A program made the position numbers and the translations under genes. Shown one piece after another: positions 1 through 9,076 of a stretch of 64,000 nucleotides of DNA. The notes beneath the pieces are model-generated. The model was given only the letters and a program-made list of their open reading frames with translations, did no database searches and had not been told where the DNA came from. This DNA comes from Sphingobium abikonense NBRC 16140 (GTDB taxonomy: Bacteria; Pseudomonadota; Alphaproteobacteria; Sphingomonadales; Sphingomonadaceae). The stretch spans positions 1 through 64,000 of the forward strand of contig NZ_BCYT01000006.1 of the NCBI RefSeq assembly GCF_001598335.1, given 5' to 3'. Positions within the stretch are counted from its first letter, which is position 1, and each line of letters starts with the position of its first letter.

Positions 1-286
1 AAGCCTCGCCTGGCGCCCGCGCCTTGATCGCCAGAGCGTGCACCTTGTCACGCAGCAAATCAGCCAGCGCCGCGTTCACCATGCGCTGACGCGCTACCCG
101 GCTCTGGCCAGTGAAGCGATCCGACACGATCTCCACCGTGAAATGACTTTCGCCCGAGCCGTCGTGGCCCGCATGGCCGCGATGCTTCTCGCTATCGTCG
201 ATCACGGCAAGATGCTCTGGCGACAGGGCAGCGCGCAGCCGCGCGTCGATTTCGGTGGCGATCGGGCCTTTGAGGTCTGTGGTCAT
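1..286 (-). CDS. BolA family protein (partial, C-terminus outside window)
   Basis: The reverse strand from the ATG at 286 reads MTTDLKGPIATEIDARL and continues open to base 1, giving about 95 residues. The stretch HRGHAGHDGSGESHFTVEIVS followed by GQSRVARQRMVNAALADLL is the BolA-fold signature. BolA proteins pair with monothiol glutaredoxins in iron-sulphur trafficking or act as DNA-binding morphogenes. The gene is divergent from the J-domain gene, with only about 45 bases between the two starts. The C-terminus lies beyond the window, so the subfamily cannot be settled. Confidence 0.88.
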   Translation of the reverse strand, partial: MTTDLKGPIATEIDARLRAALSPEHLAVIDDSEKHRGHAGHDGSGESHFTVEIVSDRFTGQSRVARQRMVNAALADLLRDKVHALAIKARAPGEA

Positions 287-331
287 GCTTCCTATATAGG
301 TCGCTTTGTCAGTCATGCCATCAGGACCGTC

Positions 332-949
332 TTGAGTAGCGAACCCTTTTCCAGCCGTCGTTTCAATCGATTTCATGGCCGCGTGGAAAGCGGCTGTCCC
401 TGCGCCGTGGAAGGCTGCGCCGAACCGGGCGAATTTCGCGCACCTGTGCCGGAAGGGCAGCGTTCGGGTCATGACGGACCGCAATGGCGGTGGCTATGCC
501 TGGATCATGTCCGCGCCTTCAACCAGGGCTATAATTTCTTCAGCGGAATGAGCGCGGAGGAAATCGCCGCTGCCCAGCGCCCCTATGCCGGGTGGGAGCG
601 GGAAACACGCGCCTTTTCCAGCAATGCGACCAGCCCGCCGCCGCGCTGGGCCGACTTTGCCGATCCCCTCGATGCCATCGGCGCGCGATTCAAGGAACGC
701 GTCGCCAAGGCACGGGCCGACAGCCAGATGCGGCAGGACGGGCAATTTCTGTCGCAGGAGGACCGGCGGCAAATGGCGGTGATGGACCTGCCCATCGATG
801 CCGACCGCAAGGCGTTGCGCACGCGCTATACCGAATTGCTGCGCCGCTATCACCCCGATCATAATGGCGGCGACCGCAGCCATGAGAGCGCCTTGCAAGC
901 GGTGATCGCCGCCTATGGCCATTTGCGCAAGGCAACGGTGTTCAGCTGA
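332..949 (+). CDS. J-domain (DnaJ-like) protein
   Basis: A protein of about 205 residues with a C-terminal J domain. The diagnostic HPD tripeptide lies in RRYHPDHNGGD near residue 175, preceded by a helix II typical of J proteins. The N-terminal half carries Cys/His pairs (CPCAVEGC and CLDH) around an aromatic region. J domains stimulate Hsp70 ATPases, and an Hsp70-like gene follows 60 bases downstream. No ATG is available at a sensible place in this frame. I chose TTG at 332 because AGGA lies five bases before it; the open frame itself extends upstream over bolA. The start is uncertain, the family is not. Confidence 0.82.
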   Translation: MSSEPFSSRRFNRFHGRVESGCPCAVEGCAEPGEFRAPVPEGQRSGHDGPQWRWLCLDHVRAFNQGYNFFSGMSAEEIAAAQRPYAGWERETRAFSSNATSPPPRWADFADPLDAIGARFKERVAKARADSQMRQDGQFLSQEDRRQMAVMDLPIDADRKALRTRYTELLRRYHPDHNGGDRSHESALQAVIAAYGHLRKATVFS

Positions 950-1008
950 GGCTTGCGTGGCGGCGGGGCCGCTGCCATAGCCCCCGACCCTTCCTATCAT
1001 GGCGGAGT

Positions 1009-2307
1009 ATGATGATGCAGCAGGTGCCGCGCGCGCTGGGCCTGGACTTCGGCACGACCAACAGCGTCGTTGCGCTGGCCGCACAGGGAGAGTCGCGCCT
1101 TGTGGATTTTGCCGGCGCGTGCGCGACGGGCGCGGTGTTTCGATCCGCGCTCTGCTTCTGGCATGATGAGGAGGCGAAGGGCGGTCTGGCGCATGAAGCC
1201 GGGCCATGGGCGATCGCGGAATATCTGGACTATCCCGAGGACAGCCGCTTCCTGCAATCCTTCAAGTCGGTCGCCGCCAGCCCGATTTTCGAGAGCGCGA
1301 GCGTGTTTGAAAAACGCTTCCGGTTCGAAGAGCTGGGCCAGATGTTCCTGGCGCGCATGATCGCCCACGCCGGCGGCGCGCTCGATGTCCGGCCCGATCG
1401 GATCATCGTTGGTCGACCGGTGGAATATGCCGGATCGCGGCCCGACGAGGCCTTGGCGCGGCGGCGCTATGATGCGATGTTCGCGGGGTTCGGCAGCGAA
1501 ATATATTATGTGCACGAGCCCCTGGGGGCAGCGTTCAGCTATGCCAGCCGCCTCGATCGCGCGGCAACGATATTGGTGGCGGACTTCGGCGGCGGCACCA
1601 GCGACTTTTCGATCGTCCGGGTGGAGGCGCCGGGCGCAGAGCGGCGCGCGACGCCGCTGGGATCGACCGGCGTCGGCATTGCCGGCGACCGGTTCGACTA
1701 CCGCATCCTCAATCATCTGGTGCTGCCGATGCTGGGCAAGGGCGGGGGCTATTACAGTTTCGGCAAGACGCTGGAGATACCGCGCAGCTATTTCGCGGAT
1801 TTTGCCGACTGGTCGCGGCTCGCGCTGATGCGCAATCGGCGCACCATGGAGGAACTCGCACGGTTGCAAAAGGCGGCGGACGATCCTGTGGCGATCGGGC
1901 GGATGATGACGGTCATCGAGAAGGAACTGGGCTATCCGCTCTATGATGCGGTCGGTGCGCTCAAACGTGCCTTGTCTTCGCAGGAGACAGCGACATTCCG
2001 CTTTTCGGGCGGCGGGCTGGAGATCGAGGAGCAGGTGTCGCGTGCGCAGTTCGAGACATGGATCGCGTCCGATATTGTGCGGATCGAAGCGACGGTGGAC
2101 GCGGCGCTGGAGAAGGCTGATGTCGCGCCCGACGCCATCGACCGCGTGTTCCTGACCGGCGGGTCGTCGCTGATCCCGGCGATCCGCCGCATCTTTGCCA
2201 CGCGCTTTGGCGAGGCGCGGCTGGCGAGCGGCGGGGAACTCACATCGATCGCCCATGGTTTGGCCTTGATCGGGGAGGAAGCCAATTTGGCCCAATGGGC
2301 TGCTTGA
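1009..2307 (+). CDS. Hsp70 family protein, YegD-like (nucleotide-binding domain only)
   Basis: 432 residues, about the length of an Hsp70 ATPase domain and close to E. coli YegD (about 450), so the substrate-binding domain of DnaK is missing. Actin-fold motifs are visible: phosphate-1 LGLDFGTTNSVVA near residue 11, phosphate-2 VADFGGGTSDF near 188, and the adenosine motif FLTGGSSLIP near 381. The start is the first of two consecutive ATGs. It sits between the J-domain gene and cobS in the same orientation. That position suggests a partnership with the J protein, but this is inference; the targets of YegD-type proteins are poorly known. Confidence 0.88.
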   Translation: MMMQQVPRALGLDFGTTNSVVALAAQGESRLVDFAGACATGAVFRSALCFWHDEEAKGGLAHEAGPWAIAEYLDYPEDSRFLQSFKSVAASPIFESASVFEKRFRFEELGQMFLARMIAHAGGALDVRPDRIIVGRPVEYAGSRPDEALARRRYDAMFAGFGSEIYYVHEPLGAAFSYASRLDRAATILVADFGGGTSDFSIVRVEAPGAERRATPLGSTGVGIAGDRFDYRILNHLVLPMLGKGGGYYSFGKTLEIPRSYFADFADWSRLALMRNRRTMEELARLQKAADDPVAIGRMMTVIEKELGYPLYDAVGALKRALSSQETATFRFSGGGLEIEEQVSRAQFETWIASDIVRIEATVDAALEKADVAPDAIDRVFLTGGSSLIPAIRRIFATRFGEARLASGGELTSIAHGLALIGEEANLAQWAA

Positions 2308-2394
2308 TCGGCGGCGGCCAAGGCCCCACTCTATCGACATGCCCTTTGCCTATGGGTTAGGGCGGACGTGACTCGCAGAAAGATGATGTGCCTG

Positions 2395-3402
2395 ATGACC
2401 GACATTTCCAACGTCCAGCCCGACACGCGATCCGAAACGCTGATGGAAGCGCCCGACCGCGAAGTGGATGCGCGCGAGATATTCGGCATCGACGTCGACA
2501 TGAAAATCCCGGCGTTCAGCCAGGCGGACGAACGCGTGCCGGACCTGGACCCGGCCTATGTGTTCGATCCCGACACCACGCTCGCGATCCTGGCGGGCTT
2601 TGCCTATAATCGGCGCGTCATGGTGCAGGGCTATCATGGCACTGGCAAGTCGAGCCATATCGAACAGGTCGCCGCGCGCCTGAAATGGCCGTGCATCCGC
2701 ATCAATCTGGACGCGCATATCAGCCGCATCGACTTGGTCGGGCGCGACGCCATCGTGCTCAAGGACGGGCAGCAGGTGACGGAATTTCGCGAAGGGCTGC
2801 TTCCCTGGTCGCTCCAACGGCCGGTCGCCCTGGTATTCGACGAATATGATGCGGGCCGGCCCGACGTCATGTTCGTGATCCAGCGCGTGCTGGAAACCGA
2901 CGGCAAGATGACGCTGCTCGACCAGAATCGTGTGATCCGGCCCAACCCTCATTTCCGCCTGTTCGCGACCGCCAACACAGTCGGCCTGGGCGACACGACG
3001 GGCCTCTATCATGGCACGCAACAGATCAATCAGGGCCAGATGGACCGCTGGAACCTGGTGGTGGCGTTGAACTACCTCCCCGCCGCCACCGAAGCGCAGG
3101 TGGTGCTGGCCAAGTCCGGCGAATATGATCATGAAGGCGGCCGCAAGGAAGTGGAGGCGATGATCAAGGTCGCCGAACTGACGCGGCAGGGCTTCATCAA
3201 CGGCGATATCTCGACCGTCATGTCGCCGCGCACCGTCATCAGCTGGGCGCAGAATGCGCTGATCTTCAAGAATGTCGGCTTCGCCTTCCGCCTGTCCTTC
3301 CTCAACAAGTGCGACGAGGCGGAACGAGCGCTGGTCGCCGAATATTATCAGCGCGTGTTCGGCAAGGACCTGCCGGAAAGCGTCGCGAGCCGGGCGAACT
3401 GA
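2395..3402 (+). CDS. cobS: CobS-type AAA+ ATPase (cobaltochelatase subunit CobS)
   Basis: 335 residues from ATG 2395. GTG 2368 and ATG 2383 are possible earlier in-frame starts; GTG 2368 has a better ribosome site but adds an unlikely peptide. Walker A is GYHGTGKSS near residue 79 and Walker B is LVFDEYD near 146, as in MoxR/CobS AAA+ proteins. With CobT and CobN, CobS inserts cobalt into hydrogenobyrinic diamide in aerobic B12 synthesis. No cobN or other B12 gene is in this window, so the biological substrate is open. cobT lies downstream after two inserted genes. Confidence 0.9.
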   Translation: MTDISNVQPDTRSETLMEAPDREVDAREIFGIDVDMKIPAFSQADERVPDLDPAYVFDPDTTLAILAGFAYNRRVMVQGYHGTGKSSHIEQVAARLKWPCIRINLDAHISRIDLVGRDAIVLKDGQQVTEFREGLLPWSLQRPVALVFDEYDAGRPDVMFVIQRVLETDGKMTLLDQNRVIRPNPHFRLFATANTVGLGDTTGLYHGTQQINQGQMDRWNLVVALNYLPAATEAQVVLAKSGEYDHEGGRKEVEAMIKVAELTRQGFINGDISTVMSPRTVISWAQNALIFKNVGFAFRLSFLNKCDEAERALVAEYYQRVFGKDLPESVASRAN

Positions 3403-3441
3403 TCCTTCGCCCCGGCCCTCATGGGATCGGGAGAGCATGGC

Positions 3442-3864
3442 ATGATCGTCGTCGAGAGAATCGATCCCCAGGGCGGGACCGCGCACCGGATTCACATTCG
3501 CGGGCATGAGATTGTCGCGGATATGTCCGCGACCGATGGCCATGACGCCGGGCCTGACCCGCATGACCTCTATGATGCGGCATTGGGCGCGTGCAAGGCG
3601 ATGACGATGCTCTGGTATGCCCAGCGTAACGACATTCCGGTGGAGGATATCCATGTCGGGGTGGTGCGCGACAATAGCCAGGAACGCCAGGGCGTCTATA
3701 AGCTGACCACGCGCATCGCCGTTACCGGGCCGATGAGCGACGAGCAGCATGACAGGCTGATCGCGGTCGCCGCCAAATGCCCGCTGCACAAGCTGATGGC
3801 GGAGGTGGAGACGCAGATCGAGACGATTGCCGTGCCGCGTGTCGGTGATCCGGAGGGCGCGTGA
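3442..3864 (+). CDS. OsmC family protein
   Basis: 140 residues from ATG 3442, which has GGGAGAG about six bases upstream; ATG 3421 is an alternative. The OsmC fold is recognisable, with the two conserved redox cysteines in GACKAMTM (Cys51) and AAKCPLHK (Cys113). OsmC/Ohr proteins reduce organic hydroperoxides using a Cys pair. The gene lies between cobS and cobT and its stop overlaps the start of the next gene, so it is cotranscribed with them. Its peroxidase role is assigned by family only. Confidence 0.88.
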   Translation: MIVVERIDPQGGTAHRIHIRGHEIVADMSATDGHDAGPDPHDLYDAALGACKAMTMLWYAQRNDIPVEDIHVGVVRDNSQERQGVYKLTTRIAVTGPMSDEQHDRLIAVAAKCPLHKLMAEVETQIETIAVPRVGDPEGA

Positions 3865-4637
3865 CCGCTGCGACTACCCTGACCGCGCTGCCGCTGGCCA
3901 GCGCCTTTAACCTGCGGGATTTTGGCGGTCATCGCACGCGCGACGGGCGACAGGTGCGCACCGGCATGCTGTATCGGTCCGGCACGATGGCGCTGCTGAC
4001 CGACGCTGACGCCGACGCGCTGCGCGCGCTTGGCATCCGCGCCATTTGCGATTTTCGTCGACCCAGCGAACGGGTGGAGGAACCCACAAGCTGGCACGGC
4101 GATGACGTCGAATATTTTTGCCGCGACTATAGCGAGCATAGCGGCGTGCTGAGCGAAATATTGCGGTCCGACAGGGCGACGCCCGCCGACATGCATGACG
4201 CGATGGTGCGGGTCTATCGCGTCATTGCGACCGACCATGCCGACGCCTATCGGGCGATGTTCGCGCAGATGCTGTCTGGCCGCCTGCCGATCCTCATCAA
4301 TTGCGCGGCGGGGAAGGACCGGACGGGCGTGGGCGCTGTGCTGATCCTGTGGACGCTGGGCGTGCCGCGTGAGGCGATCTTGGAGGATTATCTGGCGACC
4401 AACGATCATGCCGACTGGACATGGCGGCTGGCGCAGGCGGAGTCGCGATTGACCCGTGCGCTGCGTGACCGGGCCGACGTCGTGGCACCGATATTGCGGG
4501 CGGATGCCGCCTATCTCGACGCGCTGTTCGACACGCTGGATCACCAACATGGCGGGATCGACGCCTATCTGGCGCAGGTGCTGGGCGTCGATGCCGACGC
4601 GCGCGCCGCGTTGCAGGACGCTCTGGTGACATCATGA
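3861..4637 (+). CDS. Tyrosine-phosphatase-like protein (Y_phosphatase3 type) with altered P-loop
   Basis: 258 residues from GTG 3861, which overlaps the OsmC stop (GTGA). The N-terminal NLRDFGG and YRSGTMA stretches and the CX5R loop [10 protein letters not shown] (Cys148) match the atypical protein-tyrosine or lipid phosphatases of the Y_phosphatase3 family. The residue before the catalytic Cys is Asn, where the family normally has His, which should raise the thiolate pKa and may weaken activity. The aspartate in GKDRTG is kept. It overlaps cobT by four bases. Confidence 0.85.
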   Translation: MTAATTLTALPLASAFNLRDFGGHRTRDGRQVRTGMLYRSGTMALLTDADADALRALGIRAICDFRRPSERVEEPTSWHGDDVEYFCRDYSEHSGVLSEILRSDRATPADMHDAMVRVYRVIATDHADAYRAMFAQMLSGRLPILINCAAGKDRTGVGAVLILWTLGVPREAILEDYLATNDHADWTWRLAQAESRLTRALRDRADVVAPILRADAAYLDALFDTLDHQHGGIDAYLAQVLGVDADARAALQDALVTS

Positions 4638-6460
4638 CCGAACGGTCCCCACTCGACGCCTTCAAGGATGTGCTGTCGGGCGTGGCCCGGTCGATCGCGC
4701 GCGACCTGGAGGTCGAGGTCGGCTTTACCGCCGATACGCCCCACGCGGTTGGCAAGGCGATCAAGGTGCCGACGCCCGCGCGCGCCCTGCCCGCCGATCA
4801 GGTGGCGCTGGCGCGGGGGTTCGCCGACGCGTCGGCGCTCAAGCTGCGCTATCATGATGCAAAGGTGCATGCGTCCTCCGCGCCGGGCGAAACGGTGGCG
4901 CGCGCGGTGTTCGATGCGGTCGAACAGGCGCGGGTGGAGGCGATCGGGTCACGATCCATGGCGGGAGTGCGCGCCAATTTGAACGAGGCGCTGGCGCTGC
5001 GGCTGAAGTCGGACGCGATCCGCCGGGCGCGCTCGGCCGACGAAGTGCCGCTGTCCACCGCCCTGGCGCTCAAGGTGCGCGAACGGCTGACCGGACAGGC
5101 GATCCCCAAGGATGCCGCGCCCGGTGTCGCCATGGTCGACCAGTGGATCGAGGACAAGGCGGGGGCCGACCTTGATTCGCTGATGCTGGCGATCGACGAC
5201 CAGCGCGCTTTCCAGTCGCTGACGACCGCGATGCTGGAGCATCTGCAACTGATCGACGCCGATGTGCCGCCCGATACCGAAGAACCGGAATCGGACGAGG
5301 ATGGCGAGGATCAGGAGGACGAGCAGGAAGAAGGCGAGTCCGGCGAGGAGGAGTCGGGCGACAGCGACATGAACGCCGAAGCGCGCGCCGAGGATCAGGG
5401 CGGCGAGAGCGAAGAGGGCGAGAGCGACTATAGCGACGATTTCGACGCCGACAGCGACGAAGGGGCCGACGATATGGGTGAAGAGGGCATGATGCCCGTG
5501 CGCCCCAATCGGCCCATGTCCGACATGCCGCCGGGGTTCGACTATCAGGCCTATACGACCAAATTCGATGAGGTCGTCGCGCCCGAGGATCTGTGCGACG
5601 ATGATGAATTGGGCCGCTTGCGCGGGTTTCTGGATCAGCAACTGGTGAGCTTGCAGGGCGCGGTGACGAAACTCGCCAACCGGTTGCAGCGCCGGTTGAT
5701 GGCGCAGCAGTCGCGGTCATGGGACTTCGACCAAGAAGAAGGGTTGCTGGACGCGGCGCGGCTGGCGCGGATCGTGATCGATCCGACCCGGTCGCTATCC
5801 TACAAGATCGAGCGCGACATGGAGTTTCGCGACACGGTCGTCACGCTGCTGATCGACAATTCAGGGTCGATGCGCGGGCGCCCGATCAGCATTGCCGCCA
5901 TCAGCGCCGACATCATGGCGCGCACGCTGGAGCGGTGCGGCGTCAAGACCGAGATATTGGGTTTCACCACGCGCGCCTGGAAGGGTGGTCAGGCACGTGA
6001 GGACTGGCTGGCCGCCGGGCGGCCGCCGATGCCCGGCCGGCTCAATGACCTGCGCCATATCGTCTACAAGAAGGCGGACGATCCGTGGCGGCGGGCGCGC
6101 AAGAATCTGGGCCTGATGATGCGCGAAGGCCTGCTGAAGGAAAATATCGATGGCGAGGCGCTGCTGTGGGCGCACGGTCGCTTGATCGCGCGGCCCGAGG
6201 AACGGCGCATCCTGATGGTGATTTCCGATGGCGCGCCGGTCGATGACAGCACCCTGTCGGTCAACAGCGGCACCTATCTGGAGCGGCATTTGCGGCAAGT
6301 GATCGACTGGATCGAGAATCGGTCGCCGGTGCAATTGGTGGCGATCGGCATCGGCCATGACGTCACCCGCTATTATCGCCGCGCCGTTACCATCATGGAC
6401 GCCGAACAATTGGGCGGGACGATGGTGGAACAGCTCGCTGGGCTGTTCGACGAGGATTGA
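4634..6460 (+). CDS. cobT: CobT-type VWA protein (cobaltochelatase subunit CobT)
   Basis: 608 residues, normal for CobT. An N-terminal domain (1-205) is followed by a strongly acidic, Asp/Glu/Ser-rich stretch at about 211-290. A C-terminal von Willebrand A domain follows, with MIDAS motif DNSGS near residue 407 and a later ISDGAPVDD strand. CobT partners the AAA+ ring of CobS as in magnesium chelatase BchD/BchI. ATGA overlap with the phosphatase gene indicates translational coupling. The chelatase assignment depends on a CobN not present here. Confidence 0.9.
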   Translation: MTERSPLDAFKDVLSGVARSIARDLEVEVGFTADTPHAVGKAIKVPTPARALPADQVALARGFADASALKLRYHDAKVHASSAPGETVARAVFDAVEQARVEAIGSRSMAGVRANLNEALALRLKSDAIRRARSADEVPLSTALALKVRERLTGQAIPKDAAPGVAMVDQWIEDKAGADLDSLMLAIDDQRAFQSLTTAMLEHLQLIDADVPPDTEEPESDEDGEDQEDEQEEGESGEEESGDSDMNAEARAEDQGGESEEGESDYSDDFDADSDEGADDMGEEGMMPVRPNRPMSDMPPGFDYQAYTTKFDEVVAPEDLCDDDELGRLRGFLDQQLVSLQGAVTKLANRLQRRLMAQQSRSWDFDQEEGLLDAARLARIVIDPTRSLSYKIERDMEFRDTVVTLLIDNSGSMRGRPISIAAISADIMARTLERCGVKTEILGFTTRAWKGGQAREDWLAAGRPPMPGRLNDLRHIVYKKADDPWRRARKNLGLMMREGLLKENIDGEALLWAHGRLIARPEERRILMVISDGAPVDDSTLSVNSGTYLERHLRQVIDWIENRSPVQLVAIGIGHDVTRYYRRAVTIMDAEQLGGTMVEQLAGLFDED

Positions 6461-6513
6461 GCGACCGATTCGGGTCGCCATTCCACCCTGACATATTATT
6501 ATTGGAGAGGCCG

Positions 6514-6984
6514 ATGAGTGTCGCCTTCCGTCGTGAGAGCGACGATGAACATAAGGAACCCACGTTCGAAATCCCGATCCCGCCCGGTCCCAACTGGGTC
6601 ACGGCGCGCGGAATGCGGCTGACGCGGGAAAAGGTCGCGGAGCTGGAAGCCGTGGACAGCGCGTCGATGGACGAGGACGCGGCCAAGAAACACAAGCGGG
6701 AATTGCGCTACTGGCGCACCCGGCTGGCGACGGCGCAGCAACAACCCTTGCCCGATGGCGATGTCGTCGCCTTCGGATCGACCGTGACCTATCGCCAGAA
6801 CGGCCAAGACAAAAGCGTCATCCTTGTCGGCGATGACGAGGCCGATCCCCATGACGGGCGGATCAGCTTCTCATCCCCGGTCGCGCGCGCGATGATGGAC
6901 GCGGAGGTTGGCGAGAAGGTCGATTTTGCCGGCAAGGCGGAGGCGATCGAGATTATCCGTGTCGCCATTGTCGAAGAGGCATGA
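6514..6984 (+). CDS. GreA/GreB family C-terminal-domain protein
   Basis: 156 residues from ATG 6514, preceded by GGAGAGG. The C-terminal half (VAFGSTVTYR..., ILVGDDEAD, ISFSSPVARAMM, GEKVDFAGK) matches the FKBP-like GreA/GreB C-terminal domain that docks on RNA polymerase. The N-terminal part contains a charged helical region (about residues 35-75) but is shorter and less regular than the Gre coiled coil. It may be a Gre paralogue or a polymerase secondary-channel factor of the Rnk type. It is the last gene before the terminator at 7004-7042. Confidence 0.82.
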   Translation: MSVAFRRESDDEHKEPTFEIPIPPGPNWVTARGMRLTREKVAELEAVDSASMDEDAAKKHKRELRYWRTRLATAQQQPLPDGDVVAFGSTVTYRQNGQDKSVILVGDDEADPHDGRISFSSPVARAMMDAEVGEKVDFAGKAEAIEIIRVAIVEEA

Positions 6985-7003
6985 TCCGCCAAACGCCGCG
7001 GTG

Positions 7004-7042
7004 AAAAAAAAGCCCGCCGGACCGATCCGGCGGGCTTTTTTG
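7004..7042. terminator. Bidirectional rho-independent terminator
   Basis: A perfect 10-bp stem, AGCCCGCCGG at 7011-7020 and CCGGCGGGCT at 7027-7036, with a six-base loop. It is flanked by an A-run on the left and a T-run on the right, so it works in both directions. It sits between the convergent gre-like and dps genes and would end both transcripts. Confidence 0.9.
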
Positions 7043-7058
7043 ATGAAGGGCGGACGCG

Positions 7059-7550
7059 TTATGCCCCACGTGCGGCTTCGAACAGGAACCAGGCGCGTTC
7101 TTCGGCCTGATCGGTCCAATCATCGACAATGCCTTCGGTGGCGTTGTCGCCGGCTTGGGTCGCCGCTTCCTTAACTGCGCGGAAGCTTTCCACCAGCGCG
7201 AGATTGTCGTCGCGCAATTCCTTGAGCATGTCGGCCGCGCTGACGAAATCGGCATCATTGTCCTTCACCGTCTGGTGGCGGGCAATGTCGCCGATCGAGC
7301 GCAGCGTCGTGTTGCCGGTCTTGCGCACGCGCTCGGCAATCGCGTCGGTGGTGCCCAGGATCTGCGCGGCCTGCTCATCAAACATCAGATGATAGTCGCG
7401 GAAATGCGGGCCGGACACATGCCAGTGAAAATTCTTGGTCTTGAGATACAGGGCATAGCTGTCGGCCAGCGCGGCGTTCAGCGCCTGAGCCACGGACTTG
7501 GTTTCATTGCTTTTAAGGTCGGTCGGGGTCTTGAGATCGGCAGCGGTCAT
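7059..7550 (-). CDS. dps: Dps family ferritin-like DNA-protection protein
   Basis: 163 residues from ATG 7550, chosen because AGGAGG lies seven bases upstream. The ferroxidase motif region KNFHWHVSGPHFRDYHLMFDE (split over about residues 50-70) and the following LxxxTDAIAERVR helix are typical of Dps. The protein oxidises Fe(II) with peroxide, stores iron in a dodecamer and shields DNA in stress or stationary phase. It ends at the shared terminator at 7004-7042. Confidence 0.93.
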   Translation of the reverse strand: MTAADLKTPTDLKSNETKSVAQALNAALADSYALYLKTKNFHWHVSGPHFRDYHLMFDEQAAQILGTTDAIAERVRKTGNTTLRSIGDIARHQTVKDNDADFVSAADMLKELRDDNLALVESFRAVKEAATQAGDNATEGIVDDWTDQAEERAWFLFEAARGA

Positions 7551-7648
7551 GCGAAATCCTCCTATTGAGAATTGGTTTCGCACATATAATGATCATGCCC
7601 GCACTTGGTGCCATTTTTTCTGGCGATCAGCCTGAACGATATTGTCGA

Positions 7649-8215
7649 TCAGAGCAGGCCGGTCGCCGCCAGCGCCAATCCCGCGCCGATCAGGAGCAAC
7701 AGGCCGCCGCCGGTCATGCGAATGGCGCGCACCGGGGCCATGGTCAGCAATTGCGCGCGTAGCAGCACGACCGGCACCAGCGCGACGATGACGCCGATTG
7801 CGCCGCCAATCCCCGCCAGCCATGGCTCGGCGGTGCGGGTGGCGATGCCCAGGATCAGGAATTGCGGGCCGTCGCCGAACCCAAGGATGAAAAGGCCAAG
7901 CGCGGTGGTCAGGAACGGCCCGGTCGGCCAGCCATCCAATGTGTCGGGTGGCGACACGCGCCAGAGCAGCCCGACGCCCAGGAACAGCGTGGCAAGCGCC
8001 AGGAACAGCAGCCGGGCGTCGGCCCCCAGCATCGGGCCGATCCACGCGCCGGCTGTGGCGGAAACGGCGGCATTGGCGATCGCGGCAACGACGATGCCGG
8101 CGATCACCGCGCCATTGCGGTCATAGCGGGCGGCGAGCGCGAGCACGAGCAACTGGCTCTTGTCGCCGATTTCCCCCAGCAGGCAGCCGAGCAGGGCGGT
8201 CAGCAGGGCGTCCAT
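7649..8215 (-). CDS. GDT1/TMEM165 (UPF0016) family membrane protein
   Basis: 188 residues with about six hydrophobic helices in two repeats. The first repeat has the family motif EIGDKSQ at residues 15-21. The second repeat has GFGDGPQ where the family normally repeats E-x-G-D-K/R-T/S, so one metal-site half is degenerate. Family members export Mn(II) or Ca(II) (for example MneA and yeast Gdt1). No yybP-ykoY-type manganese riboswitch was recognised upstream. The gene runs in the same direction as the small gene upstream, with a gap of ten bases. Confidence 0.82.
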   Translation of the reverse strand: MDALLTALLGCLLGEIGDKSQLLVLALAARYDRNGAVIAGIVVAAIANAAVSATAGAWIGPMLGADARLLFLALATLFLGVGLLWRVSPPDTLDGWPTGPFLTTALGLFILGFGDGPQFLILGIATRTAEPWLAGIGGAIGVIVALVPVVLLRAQLLTMAPVRAIRMTGGGLLLLIGAGLALAATGLL

Positions 8216-8225
8216 GGCGTGCGCG

Positions 8226-8540
8226 TCAGGCGCGCAGGGGCACGACGGCGGAGCCGAGGGGGGCGGGCATCATCGACGGCAGGGCATGCGCGCCGATGGC
8301 GTCGCGCATCCGGTCGAGATAGGAAAGGACGACAGGGCCAAGGCCATGGAGCGACAACGCGCTTTCCAGCGTGCTGGCCAGCCCTTCGACCTCATCGAGA
8401 TGAAAGGCGCGGGCGATATGGCGGATCTGGTCGACTTCGTCATGCAGGCGCAGCGCCGACACATGACCACGTTCGCCCGCCAGGCTGTCGACGCGGCGCA
8501 TGAGGTCCGCCTGGATCGCCATCATCGGGTCATGCCGCAT
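8226..8540 (-). CDS. Small conserved hypothetical protein
   Basis: 104 residues from ATG 8540, with GGGAG eight bases upstream; an earlier ATG at 8555 lacks a ribosome site. The product is mainly helical, without a signal peptide or membrane segment. It contains [23 protein letters not shown], split across residues 35-57, and ends [15 protein letters not shown] do not recognise a named family. It precedes the GDT1-like gene on the same strand and is probably cotranscribed with it. Confidence 0.6.
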   Translation of the reverse strand: MRHDPMMAIQADLMRRVDSLAGERGHVSALRLHDEVDQIRHIARAFHLDEVEGLASTLESALSLHGLGPVVLSYLDRMRDAIGAHALPSMMPAPLGSAVVPLRA

Positions 8541-8625
8541 GTTCGTTACTCCCATCCCTTGGTCGGCAATGATAGGAGGGTACCGTTAAAGTCGCGTAAA
8601 GCCTGTATGTCGATGCTCCCTAGCC

Positions 8626-8700
8626 TTGACAGCGGGCCGAATCTGGCCCATGGGCGAGCGCTGAAACGGGGCGGTCCGAACGGGCCGCTTTTCTTTTTAT
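8626..8700 (+). promoter_or_regulatory. rpmG upstream region: TTGACA box and two hairpins, second followed by a T-run
   Basis: TTGACA at 8626-8631 is a perfect -35 box, but no good -10 lies 16-18 bases beyond it. Immediately downstream is a hairpin GGGCC/GGCCC at 8634-8649. A second, GCGGTCC-GAAC-GGGCCGC at 8671-8688, is followed by TTTTCTTTTT. The second looks like an intrinsic terminator placed 27 bases before rpmG with no plus-strand gene ahead of it. It may be an attenuator or the 3' end of a small RNA. Confidence 0.45.
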
Positions 8701-8726
8701 GCATTTTACGACCAGGGAATAGGGCC

Positions 8727-8894
8727 ATGGCCAAGCCGGCAACCGTCAAGATCCGTCTCGTCAGCTCGGCTGACACTGGCTTCTTCTATGTGACGAAGAA
8801 GAACCCGCGCACCAAGACCGAGAAGCTGAGCTTCCGCAAATATGACCCCGTCGCGCGCAAGCATGTCGAGTTCAAGGAAGCCAAGATCAAGTAA
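8727..8894 (+). CDS. rpmG: 50S ribosomal protein L33
   Basis: 55 residues beginning [20 protein letters not shown], with the [18 protein letters not shown] core of L33. ATG 8727 follows AGGG at 8721-8724. The Cys pairs of zinc-binding L33 forms are absent, so this is the C-minus (zinc-independent) type. It is a solitary ribosomal gene with its own leader and terminator. Confidence 0.96.
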   Translation: MAKPATVKIRLVSSADTGFFYVTKKNPRTKTEKLSFRKYDPVARKHVEFKEAKIK

Positions 8895-8947
8895 GCGGCG
8901 GCGGACCGACACGGTCCGCGCCCTGATCCGAAGGGTTTTCCGACGCC

Positions 8948-8990
8948 AAAGGCCCGTCCCGACCAGGGAGCGGGCCTTTTGCCGTTTTCG
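8948..8990 (+). terminator. Terminator of rpmG
   Basis: AAAGGCCCG and TCCC pair with GGGA and CGGGCCTTTT around a short loop, with one bulged G. The stem ends in TTTTG. It lies 54 bases after the rpmG stop, before the convergent phoX-like gene. Confidence 0.75.
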
Positions 8991-9024
8991 TACCGGCTGA
9001 CCCTGCGAAATTTAAGAACAGGTA

Positions 9025-9053
9025 AGGGGCGCTCCCTTGCGGAAACGCCCCTT
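9025..9053 (-). terminator. Possible terminator hairpin after the PhoX-like gene
   Basis: AAGGGGCG and CGCCCCTT form the base of a long imperfect hairpin just past the stop of the minus-strand gene. No strong T-run follows in the minus direction, so termination here is inferred from position and stem strength only. Confidence 0.4.
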
Positions 9054-9076
9054 CCCATCATGCCATTGGTGTCGGC

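Noticed and set aside
997-2340. Minus-strand open frame opposite the Hsp70-like gene
   Set aside because: No domain and low-complexity Arg/His/Gln composition; the plus strand has all three actin-fold motifs.
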